Shown here: one piece after another, positions 43,410 to 53,421 of the stretch | Position numbering within the stretch: position 1 is the first letter of the stretch | How the letters are laid out: each line of letters opens with the position of its first letter | NCBI GenBank assembly: GCA_011390955.1 | Contig: JAABRM010000044.1 | Span: 1-61,920 of the forward strand | From: Oscillatoriales cyanobacterium | Lineage (GTDB): Bacteria; Cyanobacteriota; Cyanobacteriia; Cyanobacteriales; Laspinemataceae | Direction of reading: 5' to 3' | Length of the DNA: 61,920 bases | Position numbers and translations under genes: made by a program | The notes under the pieces: generated by a model | Told to the model about the DNA's origin: nothing | What the model saw: only the letters and a program-made list of their open reading frames with translations | Databases searched by the model: none

Positions 43410-45659
43410 TTAATTTGGTTTATTTATAAAATTTGTCCACATAAGTTCGTAAGCCTTTTCCATCTCCCTGGTAAATTGTTCGGCATTCCATAAAGGAGAA
43501 CTTTGCCGCGATCGCCACAGTTTCCAGGATATATGTTTTCTGAGGTCTGGATCTTTCCCCAAGCGAATCCCCCATTGCACATAAGCTTCATCAGTCCAAG
43601 CAATTCCTTCCGTAATGCCAGCATTCATCATCATGGTATAGCTGTTGCGAGCCGCAAATTGTTCTCCCACCCTTGTCACCAGAGGAATTCCCATCCACAG
43701 GGTTTCTAGGGTTGTGGTGGCTCCGTTATAAGGATAAGTATCTAAAACCACGTCAGCAATCCCCAAATTAGCACGATGAACAGATTCTTCCGCGACAATG
43801 GGTAAAAACCGTAGGCGATCGCGCTCAACTCCCTCTAATTCTGCTAACTCGGTAAAAAAGCTACTGATTGCCTCCTCATCTCCTAACCCTTTAATCAAAA
43901 AGTAACTATTCGGCACTTCTTTGATAATTCTCATTTGCAGTCGGGCTGTATCCGGGTGACGTTTATACCCGCGCTGACCGCTATAATAGACAACCGCATC
44001 ATTAGGAATATTCAAATTCTCTCGCCGCAGAGTCGGTACACCCACTTCAAACCCGTCTACTGCAATATAAGTTTGCGGCAACCGCCAAATTCTTTCTTGA
44101 TAGTATTCTTGGGCATTTTCTGGCAAAACATAAGGATCCGCAATAAAATAATCAATCGCCGGAAGGCCAGAAGCATCCCACCCCAACCAAGTAACTTGAA
44201 TCGGTGCCGGTTTGAGTGCGATCGCCTTACAAGTATTATTAAGAGTGAGGCTATCTAAATCAACCAATATATCAATTTCATCTTCATAGATTCGATCGGC
44301 TATTTTCCCTGAATCCGCCCCTAATTTGTGACAATGTTCCGCTTGATTCACATACCAGGATTGCAAAGGATCTCCTATGTCCTGATAAAGCATCAAATAT
44401 AAATGAATTTCAAAGCGATCGCGATCGTGATATGCCAACAGCCATCTGGCTAACCAGCCCACCGAATGACTTCTTAAGTAATGAGAGATATATCCAACCT
44501 TCAATCGCTTATTTCTTCCACCCGTTGACAAATTTCTCCGCTTAACAAAATCCAGAGAATAGCGCTGTACCTGTTCTCTGGCATAACTTTGAAAATTCCC
44601 CTGACATTGCTGAGATAATTGATTAATAATCTGTCTGTTCTGCCGCGATCGATCTCGAACATAGAGGAAAAAAAACCCTGCACAGAGCAAGCGTTCTACC
44701 GTCGCTTGTTCTAGTTTTATTGCTTCTTCTTCTCTCAACGCCAAAATTAATGACTCTTGTCTCTCAATCGCCGAACAAGTTTCTTCCCAGTAACCACCGG
44801 CAGTCATCAAACCCCGCAACAGCAAGTGATTGGTACAAATTTTTTCGGGTAACGTCTGCACCAGGGAATAGCAATGTTTCGCCAGATTTATCCCTTTAGC
44901 ATAGTCCCCCCCATTTTGATAAAAGCTAGCCAGAGTTTCCAATATTTCTATATTGTCGGTATCCACTTGCAGACACAATTCCAAAAGAGATGCGGCAATT
45001 GTTGGTCTCAAGAGCAAATGGCCGATTTTTAGGGTTGCTGGTAACATCACACCGATAAAATCTGGATGTTTTTGTAAATGTGGCAAACAAGCTTGAGCCA
45101 ATTCTCTTGTTGACTGGTGCAATGGTTGAATTTTGAGAACTTTCTGTAATACTTGCAGTAACTCATCGGTCTGTTCAGCATCTAAATTTCCTACTTGCTC
45201 TGCATTTAGGATCTCAATAATTCGCCAATCCTGAATATTTTCCGCCGTAAACTTTTTCAGATCAATCGCCAGTTGTACCAGATGGATCAGGTTCTTCAAA
45301 TCTGTGGGAGCAATTTCTCGAATATGTCCCCGGATCAACCATGCTAATAAATTATTGTCTTCTGATGCTTCAAGTCTAATCGCTTCTTCTTCCAGGATTG
45401 CCAACAGTTCTGCTGTCCACAATTCCACTTGCTCCGGTGTGCCGTCCACCATTGCCAGCAACCAGGTAGTCGTCGCTTCTTCTTCTTGTCCCTGCAACAG
45501 CAACATCAATCCCAAATGCCAGTAGTTGGACTTAACATCGGGTTCAGCAGAAATCGCCTGTTCGTAGAGAACTGCTGCTTTGCTATAGTCTCTTGCAAGT
45601 ATAGATTTGGGAACTTGTTCCTGCCAAGAATAATCCAACCCGCCAAAATTTGCTGTCAT
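43410..45659 (-). CDS. TPR plus SPINDLY-type O-GlcNAc transferase, copy B
   Basis: A paralogue of the next gene with the same domain order. I prefer ATG 45659 (749 aa); the frame extends six codons to a TTG. Conserved blocks are SNYWHLGLMLLLQGQEEEAT, LKVGYISHYLRSHSVGWLAR, PIQVTWLGWDASGLPAIDYF and DVVLDTYPYNGATTTLETLW. The C-terminal half is much more conserved between copies than the helical middle, suggesting the transferase core is fixed and the recognition part has diverged. It probably forms one transcript with copy A. Confidence 0.92.
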   Translation of the reverse strand: MTANFGGLDYSWQEQVPKSILARDYSKAAVLYEQAISAEPDVKSNYWHLGLMLLLQGQEEEATTTWLLAMVDGTPEQVELWTAELLAILEEEAIRLEASEDNNLLAWLIRGHIREIAPTDLKNLIHLVQLAIDLKKFTAENIQDWRIIEILNAEQVGNLDAEQTDELLQVLQKVLKIQPLHQSTRELAQACLPHLQKHPDFIGVMLPATLKIGHLLLRPTIAASLLELCLQVDTDNIEILETLASFYQNGGDYAKGINLAKHCYSLVQTLPEKICTNHLLLRGLMTAGGYWEETCSAIERQESLILALREEEAIKLEQATVERLLCAGFFFLYVRDRSRQNRQIINQLSQQCQGNFQSYAREQVQRYSLDFVKRRNLSTGGRNKRLKVGYISHYLRSHSVGWLARWLLAYHDRDRFEIHLYLMLYQDIGDPLQSWYVNQAEHCHKLGADSGKIADRIYEDEIDILVDLDSLTLNNTCKAIALKPAPIQVTWLGWDASGLPAIDYFIADPYVLPENAQEYYQERIWRLPQTYIAVDGFEVGVPTLRRENLNIPNDAVVYYSGQRGYKRHPDTARLQMRIIKEVPNSYFLIKGLGDEEAISSFFTELAELEGVERDRLRFLPIVAEESVHRANLGIADVVLDTYPYNGATTTLETLWMGIPLVTRVGEQFAARNSYTMMMNAGITEGIAWTDEAYVQWGIRLGKDPDLRKHISWKLWRSRQSSPLWNAEQFTREMEKAYELMWTNFINKPN

Positions 45660-45872
45660 TAAAATGGCACCATTCAACAGTAAAAGTGCAACTTTCCCTG
45701 CTATGTCATATAATCCATGTTACTGGGGATGACAAGTCGAGAAAAGTTGCACATTGCGCGATGCATAACAAAATAAATTTTACCCAACTAGGGGATAGCT
45801 TATGCTACCCACTCTATCCAACCAAAGATTAACTGGTATGGCTGAAAATTTGCACAATTTAAACCGAAAAGA

Positions 45873-46403
45873 CTACTCACCAAGAGTTTTCATTCCGTTG
45901 CAACTGGTTGCACCAGCCATGATTGTTGGGTCTTTGGCTACGTCAGAGGCTTTGATCTCTTCACATAAGAGAGCGCGGGTTGTAGATTCTGATGTGGTTG
46001 GATCTATTTGTGACCATACAAGACCTGTATAGGGTTTGAGCCCTTTAGTGATGGTAGATGCTCGGGTAGCAACAGACGAGTTGGCTGTAGTTGGAGCGGT
46101 TTGATCAAAAGTGTACTTGTAATTGGTTGTTTGGGTCTGAATACCAACACCGATTTCAGTATAAGCGCCAAATCGTCCGGCTTCTAAAAAGTATGCTTGC
46201 TGTGCGCGATTGATGGCACCAACATTATTCCGCGCTTCAACTTGCTTGGCTTTGCTGGCTTGGCTGAGGAGAGAGGGCAAAGCCACAGCAGCCAGAATCC
46301 CGATGATGATCACCACCACGAGCAGTTCAATCAGGGTGAAACCGCCTTCTCTTCTCTTTTCGTTCAGGTGTTGCAGGAATTTGACTTTTAATTCGGTTTT
46401 CAT
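45873..46403 (-). CDS. pilA: Type IV major pilin-like protein
   Basis: A 176-aa prepilin from ATG 46403, chosen for the AAGGAG site just upstream and the normal leader length; the frame to 46466 is too long. A basic 21-residue leader ends REGG, cleaved before FTLIELLVVVIIIGILAAVA with Glu at +5. The mature protein has a type IV pilin helix, an alpha-beta middle, and two cysteines near the C-terminus (LLCEEI and TSCNGM) for the D-loop disulfide. Assembled pili give motility, adhesion and DNA uptake. A methyltransferase gene lies upstream and the two SPINDLY-like genes downstream, all on the minus strand. Ser/Thr-rich stretches (PTTANSSVATRASTITKG) could be glycosylated. Confidence 0.93.
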   Translation of the reverse strand: MKTELKVKFLQHLNEKRREGGFTLIELLVVVIIIGILAAVALPSLLSQASKAKQVEARNNVGAINRAQQAYFLEAGRFGAYTEIGVGIQTQTTNYKYTFDQTAPTTANSSVATRASTITKGLKPYTGLVWSQIDPTTSESTTRALLCEEIKASDVAKDPTIMAGATSCNGMKTLGE

Positions 46404-46512
46404 TTTAAACGTCTCCTTGATGTGTGGGATGCTTGTTTTTTTAACTTCTAGAGATAACTTACCCACAGTCTCTAACTTTTATATCACCCACAGGCGAAAT
46501 TTTTTGTAATTT

Positions 46513-47874
46513 TCAGTCACAACGCTCCAAAAGCACATATAGAAGGGCTTCCAGGCTAGTTAGTAATTCCTTAATCTCATCAAAAGCTCTCTGTTGACTG
46601 ATTGACTCTAGAGTCATCGGATCCACAGGACGGATCTGGAGCCAACGTTGCACCAAAGTAGTCACTGGCTGAGGTTCATCCCACAGGGGAACCAGACAGG
46701 CTGCCACGCTACTGCCTATGTTCACAGGATTAATTGTGGGCAGGGGAACGTCCCGACTAATTTGAAAAGGTCGCAGGGAGTTAACACATTGGCTCAGATA
46801 TTCTTTTAACTGAGAGTTTCTTAGCTGAGGATGCAAATGTACCCTCGCACTTCGCCAGTCTGCGTCTTGCCACTCATCAACAGGAACAAAGGATGAGCCA
46901 GCTTTGGGATGACCGCACCAAAAGTCTAGCAGTCGATGGACTGGATGCAGCAACTCAAATAGATGTAATCGCTCTTCCGCAGAAAGTTCTGGCAAGCTCA
47001 TGGCTAAAAACACCGGCAAATCCTCCGGGTCTTCAAACAAATCTATCAGTTCCCACTGTCGCCAATTTACCATACTGATAAATTCTAAGTCAGCAGTTTG
47101 GATGGCAGCAAACATTTCGCTGATTGTGTAGCCTTTGTCTTCTTGAAGTAAATAATTCGCCAGAAAAAATTCTGGGTGATCTTGTTTATTCTCTTTCCAA
47201 GTAATCACCTTAAGTTGAACGTTATCTTTCAATGCTTTCATCGTGTCACGCACGATGGAGATTTCCATTTCCCCTGGGTTGTCATCCATCAAACCCATCA
47301 TTTTGAACATTTCTTGCGTCCGATAGTAATAAACCCGTTGCAAAGAACTGTGGAGATTGGCGCGAATAATTCCTGCGGATTTTAAAACCGATTTCATCGC
47401 CTGTAGTCCGATCGCGGGTTCAGGCAGCAGATAGAGAACTTCGTCACAGTTGATATAGTCAAACTGCATTCCTAAGCTGGGCAAATCTTCTATGGATAAG
47501 ACATGAAATTCTGCATCATTGAATCCATGATACTCTAGTCTAGCTTTAGCCATTTCAACGGATTTCGGAGAAATATCTATGCCAACAATTTTGGCGTTTG
47601 GATTTGCTTCTGCTAACGCTAACGCTTTATATCCCGTGCCACATCCAGCATCTAAAATAATTTTGTCTTTGGGATCAATTACTTGTTGGTTTCTTAAATA
47701 AAATGGGGTAGCATAGTTATGATAATATAATAGGTTATAGTTGTCTTTACATGAAGTTTCCAAGGGAGTTCTGGGATAAGGGCCAGTTTCAAATTGTTGG
47801 CGAATTTTTTCTAGGGATTCAGGGTTTTGGTTTTCCATTTTCTGTTTGTCTATATCTGATACAAATTTAGCCAT
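46513..47874 (-). CDS. SAM methyltransferase with regulatory-type C-terminal domain
   Basis: A 453-aa protein. The methyltransferase (about 60-220) has IILDAGCGTGYKALALAEAN, KIVGIDISPKSVEMAKARLE and DYINCDEVLYLLPEP. A second region (about 260-453) is helical, with DLPVFLAMSLPELSAEERLH, the style of methyltransferase regulatory domains. The start is uncertain: ATG 47874 or ATG 47838, neither with a clear ribosome site. It lies 110 bp upstream of pilA on the same strand. Methyltransferases beside pilA are known in other cyanobacteria, so a role in pilin modification or regulation is plausible but unproven. Confidence 0.82.
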   Translation of the reverse strand: MAKFVSDIDKQKMENQNPESLEKIRQQFETGPYPRTPLETSCKDNYNLLYYHNYATPFYLRNQQVIDPKDKIILDAGCGTGYKALALAEANPNAKIVGIDISPKSVEMAKARLEYHGFNDAEFHVLSIEDLPSLGMQFDYINCDEVLYLLPEPAIGLQAMKSVLKSAGIIRANLHSSLQRVYYYRTQEMFKMMGLMDDNPGEMEISIVRDTMKALKDNVQLKVITWKENKQDHPEFFLANYLLQEDKGYTISEMFAAIQTADLEFISMVNWRQWELIDLFEDPEDLPVFLAMSLPELSAEERLHLFELLHPVHRLLDFWCGHPKAGSSFVPVDEWQDADWRSARVHLHPQLRNSQLKEYLSQCVNSLRPFQISRDVPLPTINPVNIGSSVAACLVPLWDEPQPVTTLVQRWLQIRPVDPMTLESISQQRAFDEIKELLTSLEALLYVLLERCD

Positions 47875-47884
47875 TCAGTCAGTA

Positions 47885-47910
47885 TGTAGGGTGGGCATTG
47901 CCCACCCTAA
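47885..47910. repeat. Dispersed palindrome GTAGGGTGGGCATTGCCCACC
   Basis: Same family as 5991-6011 and 20787-20821. It lies between the methyltransferase start and the end of exbD, both minus strand, and could terminate exbD (no long T-run). Confidence 0.75.
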
Positions 47911-47922
47911 TAATTACGATAA

Positions 47923-48429
47923 TTACGGCTGGGTGGTGACAGGAGGGGGTGGTAATTGAATATTACTGGGTGGCAAGGTGGTTGGTGTGGGAATGGACGG
48001 CTGGGAACTAGCATCACGGGGAAGGGTCGCCAATGCTACTCTGGTGCCACCGACCGCTCTCATGCGATCGAGCACTTCGACAACCAGATTATATTTGACA
48101 TCCTCGCTGGCATACAACACCATGAGCGCCATGGGATTATTGCTGTGATAAAAGCTGAGGATTTTTTCTAACTCGTCTAATGTCACCAGTCTGGCTTGTT
48201 CTTCTATATAAACATAGACTTGTCCCCCTGGTTCGAGGCGGACAATTAACATTTCTTGTGTCTGGGTCTGCCCTGTCTCTGCTTTGGGCAGGGCTACATC
48301 AATCACGGGCTGGCGAGTGAGTTGTAAGGCTGCCAAAATAAAAAATGTCAGAATGCAAAAAATTACGTCAATCAGTGGAATGAGCTCAATGCGAGCTTCT
48401 TCCCCTTGAATATCTTGGTTGATTTTCAT
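47923..48429 (-). CDS. exbD: ExbD/TolR-type biopolymer transport protein
   Basis: A 168-aa protein with one N-terminal membrane helix (LIDVIFCILTFFILAALQL, about 18-36) carrying the conserved aspartate D21 expected for proton coupling, then a periplasmic domain (DVALPKAETGQTQTQEMLIV, KYNLVVEVLDRMRAVGGTRV) and a Pro-rich tail. Together with ExbB it forms a proton-driven motor that energises outer-membrane transport or envelope processes. It follows exbB on the same strand (121 bp). No tonB is seen nearby. Confidence 0.92.
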   Translation of the reverse strand: MKINQDIQGEEARIELIPLIDVIFCILTFFILAALQLTRQPVIDVALPKAETGQTQTQEMLIVRLEPGGQVYVYIEEQARLVTLDELEKILSFYHSNNPMALMVLYASEDVKYNLVVEVLDRMRAVGGTRVALATLPRDASSQPSIPTPTTLPPSNIQLPPPPVTTQP

Positions 48430-48550
48430 CGATCGCCTCTCTCCCCCAATTCAATGACTAACATTTAGATTACAACTTACCCACACAAAGGATAGGGCAA
48501 CCACCCCTGGCAAGAATTGCCCCCACAAACATCGGGATTTGGCGTCAGTT

Positions 48551-49699
48551 CTAAACATTGCTGGTTTCTTCTGGTTTATTATCTGCTGCCGGTGGTGCTT
48601 CAGGCGGTTTTGCCTCTGTACTTTTGGCGACTGTAGAGGTGTTGGACTCAGGAGGACTGCTGGTGCGTTCATTGTTGGGTAGGGGCGGTGCGATCGCGGT
48701 GGCAGCCCCCGGCAACGGAGTCTCTGGAGTCGATCGCTGACTATCCGCTACCTGACTATCCGCTACAGGTAAAGCAGTCGGTATTTCTGAAGCAGGAGGT
48801 TCCGTGAGTCGCCCGGTTTCCCCCGATAAAGAACCCTCAGATAAATAACCCTCAGATAAAGAACCAGAACTTGAGGACAAAGGACTGTCAGTTAGTCGCC
48901 CGGTTTTCTCAGGGATTGAACCCTCAGATAAAGACACCGAACTCGATCGCGCCACTCCATCCGCTGATTCCACCGCACTGATGTTTCTTTCTGATGGTTC
49001 CGACAGCGATCGCGGAGGAAGCGGACTTTGGGGCGTCATCTGGGGCATTCCCTGACTATGCCTACTTTCCGCCCAAAACTGCCGATAAAGTAACTCCAAC
49101 TCACTTCCCGACTTGCGGAACATCTTCATCTGCGAGAACAAAAAGCCCTGAAAAATCCGATAAAAGACTAGGGTCATAATTGCCACAATCAGTCCTGCCG
49201 CCGTACTAATCAGCGCCTCACCAATTCCAGACGTCACATCTCGCGTCGCATTAGTGCCGATATCACCCAAACGAATCGAACCGAGGGAGTTAATCAAACC
49301 TAAAACCGTCCCCAACAAACCCAAAAGCGGAGACAAGGCAATCACCGCTTCTAATACTTTTTCCCCCCGTCGCATTGAGGCTAATTCATTATCTGCCGAT
49401 GACTCCAAAGCCAGACGAAACAATTCTGGATCCGCATTTTGCAGTCGCAAAGGCGCATACAGGAACCGACCAATCGGTTGTTTACTGGCTTGTTTGGCAA
49501 TTTCTTGAGCCACTTGCCAGTCATAACGAGCGGCTTCTAGGACGCGATCGATCAGTTCTCTTTCTTTGCTCATTACGCCCAGCCAAAAGACCAGGCGTTC
49601 TAGAATCGTACTTAACGATAAGATCGAGAGGAACGATAGCGGCAACATAGAAATGCCGCCTTTCTCAAATAGTTCTATGATTGCTGTTTGTTCGATCAT
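48551..49699 (-). CDS. exbB: ExbB/TolQ-type motor protein with a long repetitive tail
   Basis: A 382-aa protein from ATG 49699 (AAGGCGG upstream), not from 49780. The family core is residues 1-205: an N-terminal helix, then the paired helices [20 protein letters not shown] and [20 protein letters not shown] typical of MotA/TolQ/ExbB. The remaining about 175 residues are Ser/Pro/Glu-rich and disordered, with internal repeats such as [15 protein letters not shown] and [13 protein letters not shown], unusual for ExbB, which normally ends soon after the last helix. It is the first gene of a two-gene unit with exbD. Confidence 0.9.
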   Translation of the reverse strand: MIEQTAIIELFEKGGISMLPLSFLSILSLSTILERLVFWLGVMSKERELIDRVLEAARYDWQVAQEIAKQASKQPIGRFLYAPLRLQNADPELFRLALESSADNELASMRRGEKVLEAVIALSPLLGLLGTVLGLINSLGSIRLGDIGTNATRDVTSGIGEALISTAAGLIVAIMTLVFYRIFQGFLFSQMKMFRKSGSELELLYRQFWAESRHSQGMPQMTPQSPLPPRSLSEPSERNISAVESADGVARSSSVSLSEGSIPEKTGRLTDSPLSSSSGSLSEGYLSEGSLSGETGRLTEPPASEIPTALPVADSQVADSQRSTPETPLPGAATAIAPPLPNNERTSSPPESNTSTVAKSTEAKPPEAPPAADNKPEETSNV

Positions 49700-50310
49700 C
49701 CGCCTTCTGCTTCTCCTCTTCTGTCTTCCCTGGGAATCAGGTTTTTGCCCATAGCAGTCCAAGACATATTTTAAGTTCAAAAGTTGCCATTATATACAGC
49801 GATCGCCCATTAGTTCCGTAGATTTTTCCATCCCTTGACAGATTGTCATTAATTCATTGCTTTTCTGCTTTCGTTCTTGATGTCTCGACCCAAGAAATAA
49901 AACAAATAAAACTCATCAATCTACATGACAGCAGTTTTTATATTAGACAATAATTCCCAATACTGGGTTATTTCCCGCAAAACCGTTATTTTGACAGAGA
50001 TATATTATATATCCGGCTTATTTTTACCTTTATGTAATTATTTATTGGTAAATGGATAAAATATATAATAATTTACTCTTAAAATATCGTTATTAACGGA
50101 TGTTTCTGCTAATAATTTGATGATATAATTTTTTTGATTTCTGAATTTAGGGCTGATTTTTTTATCTATACATATCTTTAAAATGAATCCGAGTTATGAT
50201 AATATTAGTATTATGCTTTGATAAAAGTTGAATTTTAATAGTAAAAATTCAACTTTTGTTTAGGTTCAAGGACTTAAATGTCAGCCCAATCTCAGAGATC
50301 GTATTAAAGA
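49700..50310. other. AT-rich intergenic region between nadK and exbB
   Basis: 611 bp, very AT-rich, with no gene visible. It includes the promoter region of exbBD at its left end and the inverted repeat at 50223-50257 at its right. A frame crossing 49566-49754 is antisense to the true exbB start and is not supported. Confidence 0.6.
50223..50257 (-). terminator. Probable terminator of nadK
   Basis: A perfect 14-bp AT-rich inverted repeat (AAAAGTTGAATTTT with its complement), 7-nt loop, about 54 bp beyond the nadK stop. The minus-strand RNA would end in a short U-run. Confidence 0.6.
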
Positions 50311-51231
50311 TCACGGTAACTCCACTGAAGTGGGTTTAGCCACATGAGGCAATCCCCAGCCTAACTTTTCTCGCAGCACATGGAAAAATTCAGGCCGTTT
50401 TAAGCGAATAAACCGGGCACGATAGGCCGATCGCTCGATATGGACTCGATCCTCCGGCAACACATAACATCCCGCATTGCCATCCACCACCATCACCAGG
50501 CGATCGGGATTCGCGGCAAAAATATTCACCGGCTCACTATTGGCAAAGACCAAAGCCCGTGAAGCCAACGAATGAGGACAAATCGGCACTAACTGTAATA
50601 CTGGCACATCAGGGGTAATCACCGGACCCCCTGCGGACAGGCCATAAGCGGTGGATCCCGTGGGTGTGGAAATAATCACTCCATCAGCGGCGATATCCAC
50701 AGGTGCATGATGCCCCACTTCGATTTCAAAGTGGCACATACTGGTCAACGGTTCCCGGTGAAGCACCATTTCATTCATACAGAGTGCTTCCCACACTACG
50801 ATATTGTCCCGAATCACTTGCACCGTGACCATTGTCCGCTCTTCAATTTGATAGTCACCGGCAAGAACTTGTGCCATCGCTTCCGGCAAATGGTTCAGGT
50901 AGATTTCTGTCAAGAAACCCATGTGACCAGTATTCACCGTCAGCAATGGGATCCCCGCCGGTGCCACTTGGCGGAACGAGGACAATACAGTGCCATCCCC
51001 ACCAAGCACTAAGCCAAAAGTCATATCTTGATCGAACCCAGGGGGAACCAGTTGGTCGATCGCGGTATGACAGAGAGGTTTGTCGGGACTGGAGTAACCT
51101 AGAATTCCCCCGACTCCGGTGGTGGAGACCACCTGCCAACCAGCATCAGTCAGCTTGTCTTGCCATTCGAGGGCAATACGACAAGCGATCGGTTTATTGT
51201 CGTTATAAATAATGCCTGCTTTGGGCGACAT
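50311..51231 (-). CDS. nadK: NAD kinase
   Basis: A 306-aa enzyme phosphorylating NAD to NADP. The signature GGDGT is at 77-81 ([14 protein letters not shown]), followed by [20 protein letters not shown], the NE motif in CMNEMVLHR, and [20 protein letters not shown]. The length fits the cyanobacterial group with a roughly 300-aa enzyme; many cyanobacteria carry two paralogues. The ATG at 51231 has an AAAGG site. It is a single gene with repeats upstream. Confidence 0.96.
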   Translation of the reverse strand: MSPKAGIIYNDNKPIACRIALEWQDKLTDAGWQVVSTTGVGGILGYSSPDKPLCHTAIDQLVPPGFDQDMTFGLVLGGDGTVLSSFRQVAPAGIPLLTVNTGHMGFLTEIYLNHLPEAMAQVLAGDYQIEERTMVTVQVIRDNIVVWEALCMNEMVLHREPLTSMCHFEIEVGHHAPVDIAADGVIISTPTGSTAYGLSAGGPVITPDVPVLQLVPICPHSLASRALVFANSEPVNIFAANPDRLVMVVDGNAGCYVLPEDRVHIERSAYRARFIRLKRPEFFHVLREKLGWGLPHVAKPTSVELP

Positions 51232-51334
51232 TCAGCAGCCTTTCTTCGGTTTAAGTTTTACACAGCACAGAGATAGGGTTTGCCCCTAGGACATTTTTAG
51301 CATGGTTCTACCATGAGGTCTAGGGCAAACCTCT

Positions 51335-51401
51335 GAGAAACCGGGTAATTAACGTCAACCCTTGCCATTAACCAACAACGCTCATAGAAACCCGGTTTCT
51401 G
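51335..51401. repeat. AGAAACC-type dispersed repeat between nadK and the Ycf39-like gene
   Basis: The unit opens with GAGAAACCGGG and closes with AGAAACCCGGTTTCTG; the middle differs from the darTG copies. It fills much of the short gap. Confidence 0.75.
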
Positions 51402-51419
51402 TTGCTAGATTGGGATTGC

Positions 51420-52394
51420 CTAAAAAGGAATCTTCCTTTTGCTTTGCATCTTGCTGCTTTTTTCTTTTTCGTAATCCAGTTCCTTGAGTTTTTTCATAAT
51501 TCGACTGAAGTATTCTTGCAAATACCCTTCTAAAGTCGTGGTTTCTTTGGGATCCAGGCCAAAGACCGGATAAACTTCATCCATTGACGCCGTTAAGGGT
51601 TTGCCACTGGCGAGCACTTCCACAAATGCGAGGCGATCGGCCACATTCCAACTCCATTGGAAAAATCGGGCAATTTTCCGCACGGTTCTCAATAAACTCA
51701 GGGGTGAGCGGATAATTTTGGCTTCTTTACCCGCCAAGCGATTACACAACGCCACAATTTCATCACCACTCCAGGCACGAGTCCCTACCACCGGAAAGGT
51801 TTTGTTTTCCGTTTCTGGTACAGATAGGGCGCGGATGGCAAATTTGGCAATATCCTGAGTGTTCATATAGGCGATCGGCACCACCTCACCAGTCATCCAA
51901 ACCGCCTGATTATCCAAAATCGGAATCGCATACTGCCCAATTAAGCCTTGCATGAATCCGGCTAGACGCAGAATTGTATAGTTTAGCCCTGATGCCGCTA
52001 ACGCCGCTTCATTACACCGCTTAATTTCCATTAAGGGTACATCGGGATATTTCTCCGCGTCTAAAATCGAGAAGAAAATATAACGCTGCACCCCCGCAGA
52101 CTTGGCGGCTTCCATCAGCGCTAGTTTGCCCTGCCAGTCAACTTGCTTGATACTTAAAGAGTCTGTGGCTCTGGCTGTGGCTGCATCAATCACCGCAGTC
52201 ACCCCATCGAACGCGGCAGGTAAAGTCTCAGGATCGCAAAGATTTCCCCGCACCAGTTCGGCGCCCCACTCTTTTAAAAAGGCTGCTCTTTTGAAACTAC
52301 GGACTAAACAACGCACTTGATATCCCTCATCCAGGGCGCGTCGCGCAATTTGTCTTCCTAATGTACCTGTGGCACCGACAACCAATAAAGTCAT
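51420..52394 (-). CDS. ycf39: Ycf39-like atypical short-chain dehydrogenase
   Basis: A 324-aa NmrA/atypical SDR protein. The nucleotide-binding start is LLVVGATGTLGRQIARRALD (GxxGxxG), followed by YQVRCLVRSFKRAAFLKEWG, AVIDAATAR and RYIFFSILDAEKYPDVPLME. Ycf39 (HCF244 in plants) helps assemble photosystem II together with chlorophyll-binding Hlip proteins. Length and motifs match. The C-terminus is Lys-rich. There are close NmrA-family paralogues in cyanobacteria, so the exact orthologue is not certain. Confidence 0.82.
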   Translation of the reverse strand: MTLLVVGATGTLGRQIARRALDEGYQVRCLVRSFKRAAFLKEWGAELVRGNLCDPETLPAAFDGVTAVIDAATARATDSLSIKQVDWQGKLALMEAAKSAGVQRYIFFSILDAEKYPDVPLMEIKRCNEAALAASGLNYTILRLAGFMQGLIGQYAIPILDNQAVWMTGEVVPIAYMNTQDIAKFAIRALSVPETENKTFPVVGTRAWSGDEIVALCNRLAGKEAKIIRSPLSLLRTVRKIARFFQWSWNVADRLAFVEVLASGKPLTASMDEVYPVFGLDPKETTTLEGYLQEYFSRIMKKLKELDYEKEKSSKMQSKRKIPF

Positions 52395-52824
52395 TTAGAA
52401 TTTATGACGAATTTTTAACTTTTATTACATTTTATCAGAATTCGTTACAGATATTTTCTCTGGGGCAATTACACCGCAGCGAATTTATCGGCGTATTTTG
52501 CCCCTATTCTCAATGCTCAACCAGATTCAGGAGTCCAGAAAATCCTTATGGCGGTGAATCGCGCCCCAGGACTACCTCTGAAAATTCCCCAAAAGTCCCG
52601 TTCCCCACATTGTTAAGTTATGTAAACATAAAATCATTAAGCTGAATTTGGCATGAGATGAGCGATCGCCTCTCATATTCATAAAAATTATCGCCGATCT
52701 CGTTGCCTATTGTTTATGTGTTATTAACTATGCCAGCGATCGAAGTTATGGGCGCGATCGCCTTTCACCAGCCATAAAAAAACCGCCAGAATTGACGGTT
52801 TCATTCCGGGACTTTCTCGCAAAG
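52395..52824. other. Intergenic stretch with a terminator at its right end
   Basis: 430 bp without a supported gene. It contains HIP1 sites and the terminator at 52776-52801 of the DUF3611 gene. The frame at 52361-52645 has no homology I recognise and is likely chance. Confidence 0.6.
52776..52801 (-). terminator. Terminator of the DUF3611 gene
   Basis: On the minus strand the arms AACCGTC and GGCGGTT (with one G-U wobble) are followed by a T-run, 24 bp past the stop at 52825. Confidence 0.85.
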
Positions 52825-53421
52825 TTAGGCATTATCTCGCGTAATCCAGTTGATCACCCACAACCCGGTCACTAAACCGATGAAGTGAGCGAAAATGGTG
52901 TGAGTGTTCGCCAAAATCACAAAAACATCCAACGGTTGAATCAATTGTTGCATAGCAACATTCATGGTAAACCGCGCTGCTTGAGATTGCAGGGCTTTCC
53001 CCAGAAGAATCCCACTAATCGATTCAGCGGCCAGTAAACTTAAAAACATCCCAACAAGATTGACGATCACACCCAAACGCAAAATTTGCATGGCATCTGC
53101 TTTTTTGGGACGCAGGGAAGCCTGACTCGCTTTTAACTGTAAAGCCAACCTGGTATAACGGAATGACCAGTAAATACTTACCAGTAGGGCGATTATTCCA
53201 CTCACCGCAAAAAAGATGCCGACGCTGGTTCCGGGATTACTGCCACCGCCTGAAGCCCCAGAATTGCTGGTTTCAAAGATAATCGCGAATAAGAAGATGA
53301 TACTAGCTACGACGGCTAGGACGACCTGAACCCAAAAGCTAATCCATCCGCCAAGGCGAAATGCGGGAATAACTCTCTGGACTGCTGGTGGTAAGGCGGG
53401 GGGTTCTGAATTGTTTCGCAT
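52825..53421 (-). CDS. DUF3611 family membrane protein
   Basis: A 198-aa protein with four membrane spans, about residues 25-48, 70-90, 115-135 and 165-190. The pattern RVIPAFRLGGWISFWVQVVL, a Gly-rich loop (SGASGGGSNPGTSVG), FRYTRLALQLKASQASLRPK and NTHTIFAHFIGLVTGLWVIN matches DUF3611, conserved in cyanobacteria and plastids, where relatives localise to the envelope or thylakoid. The molecular role is unknown. It is a single gene with its own terminator. Confidence 0.85.
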   Translation of the reverse strand: MRNNSEPPALPPAVQRVIPAFRLGGWISFWVQVVLAVVASIIFLFAIIFETSNSGASGGGSNPGTSVGIFFAVSGIIALLVSIYWSFRYTRLALQLKASQASLRPKKADAMQILRLGVIVNLVGMFLSLLAAESISGILLGKALQSQAARFTMNVAMQQLIQPLDVFVILANTHTIFAHFIGLVTGLWVINWITRDNA

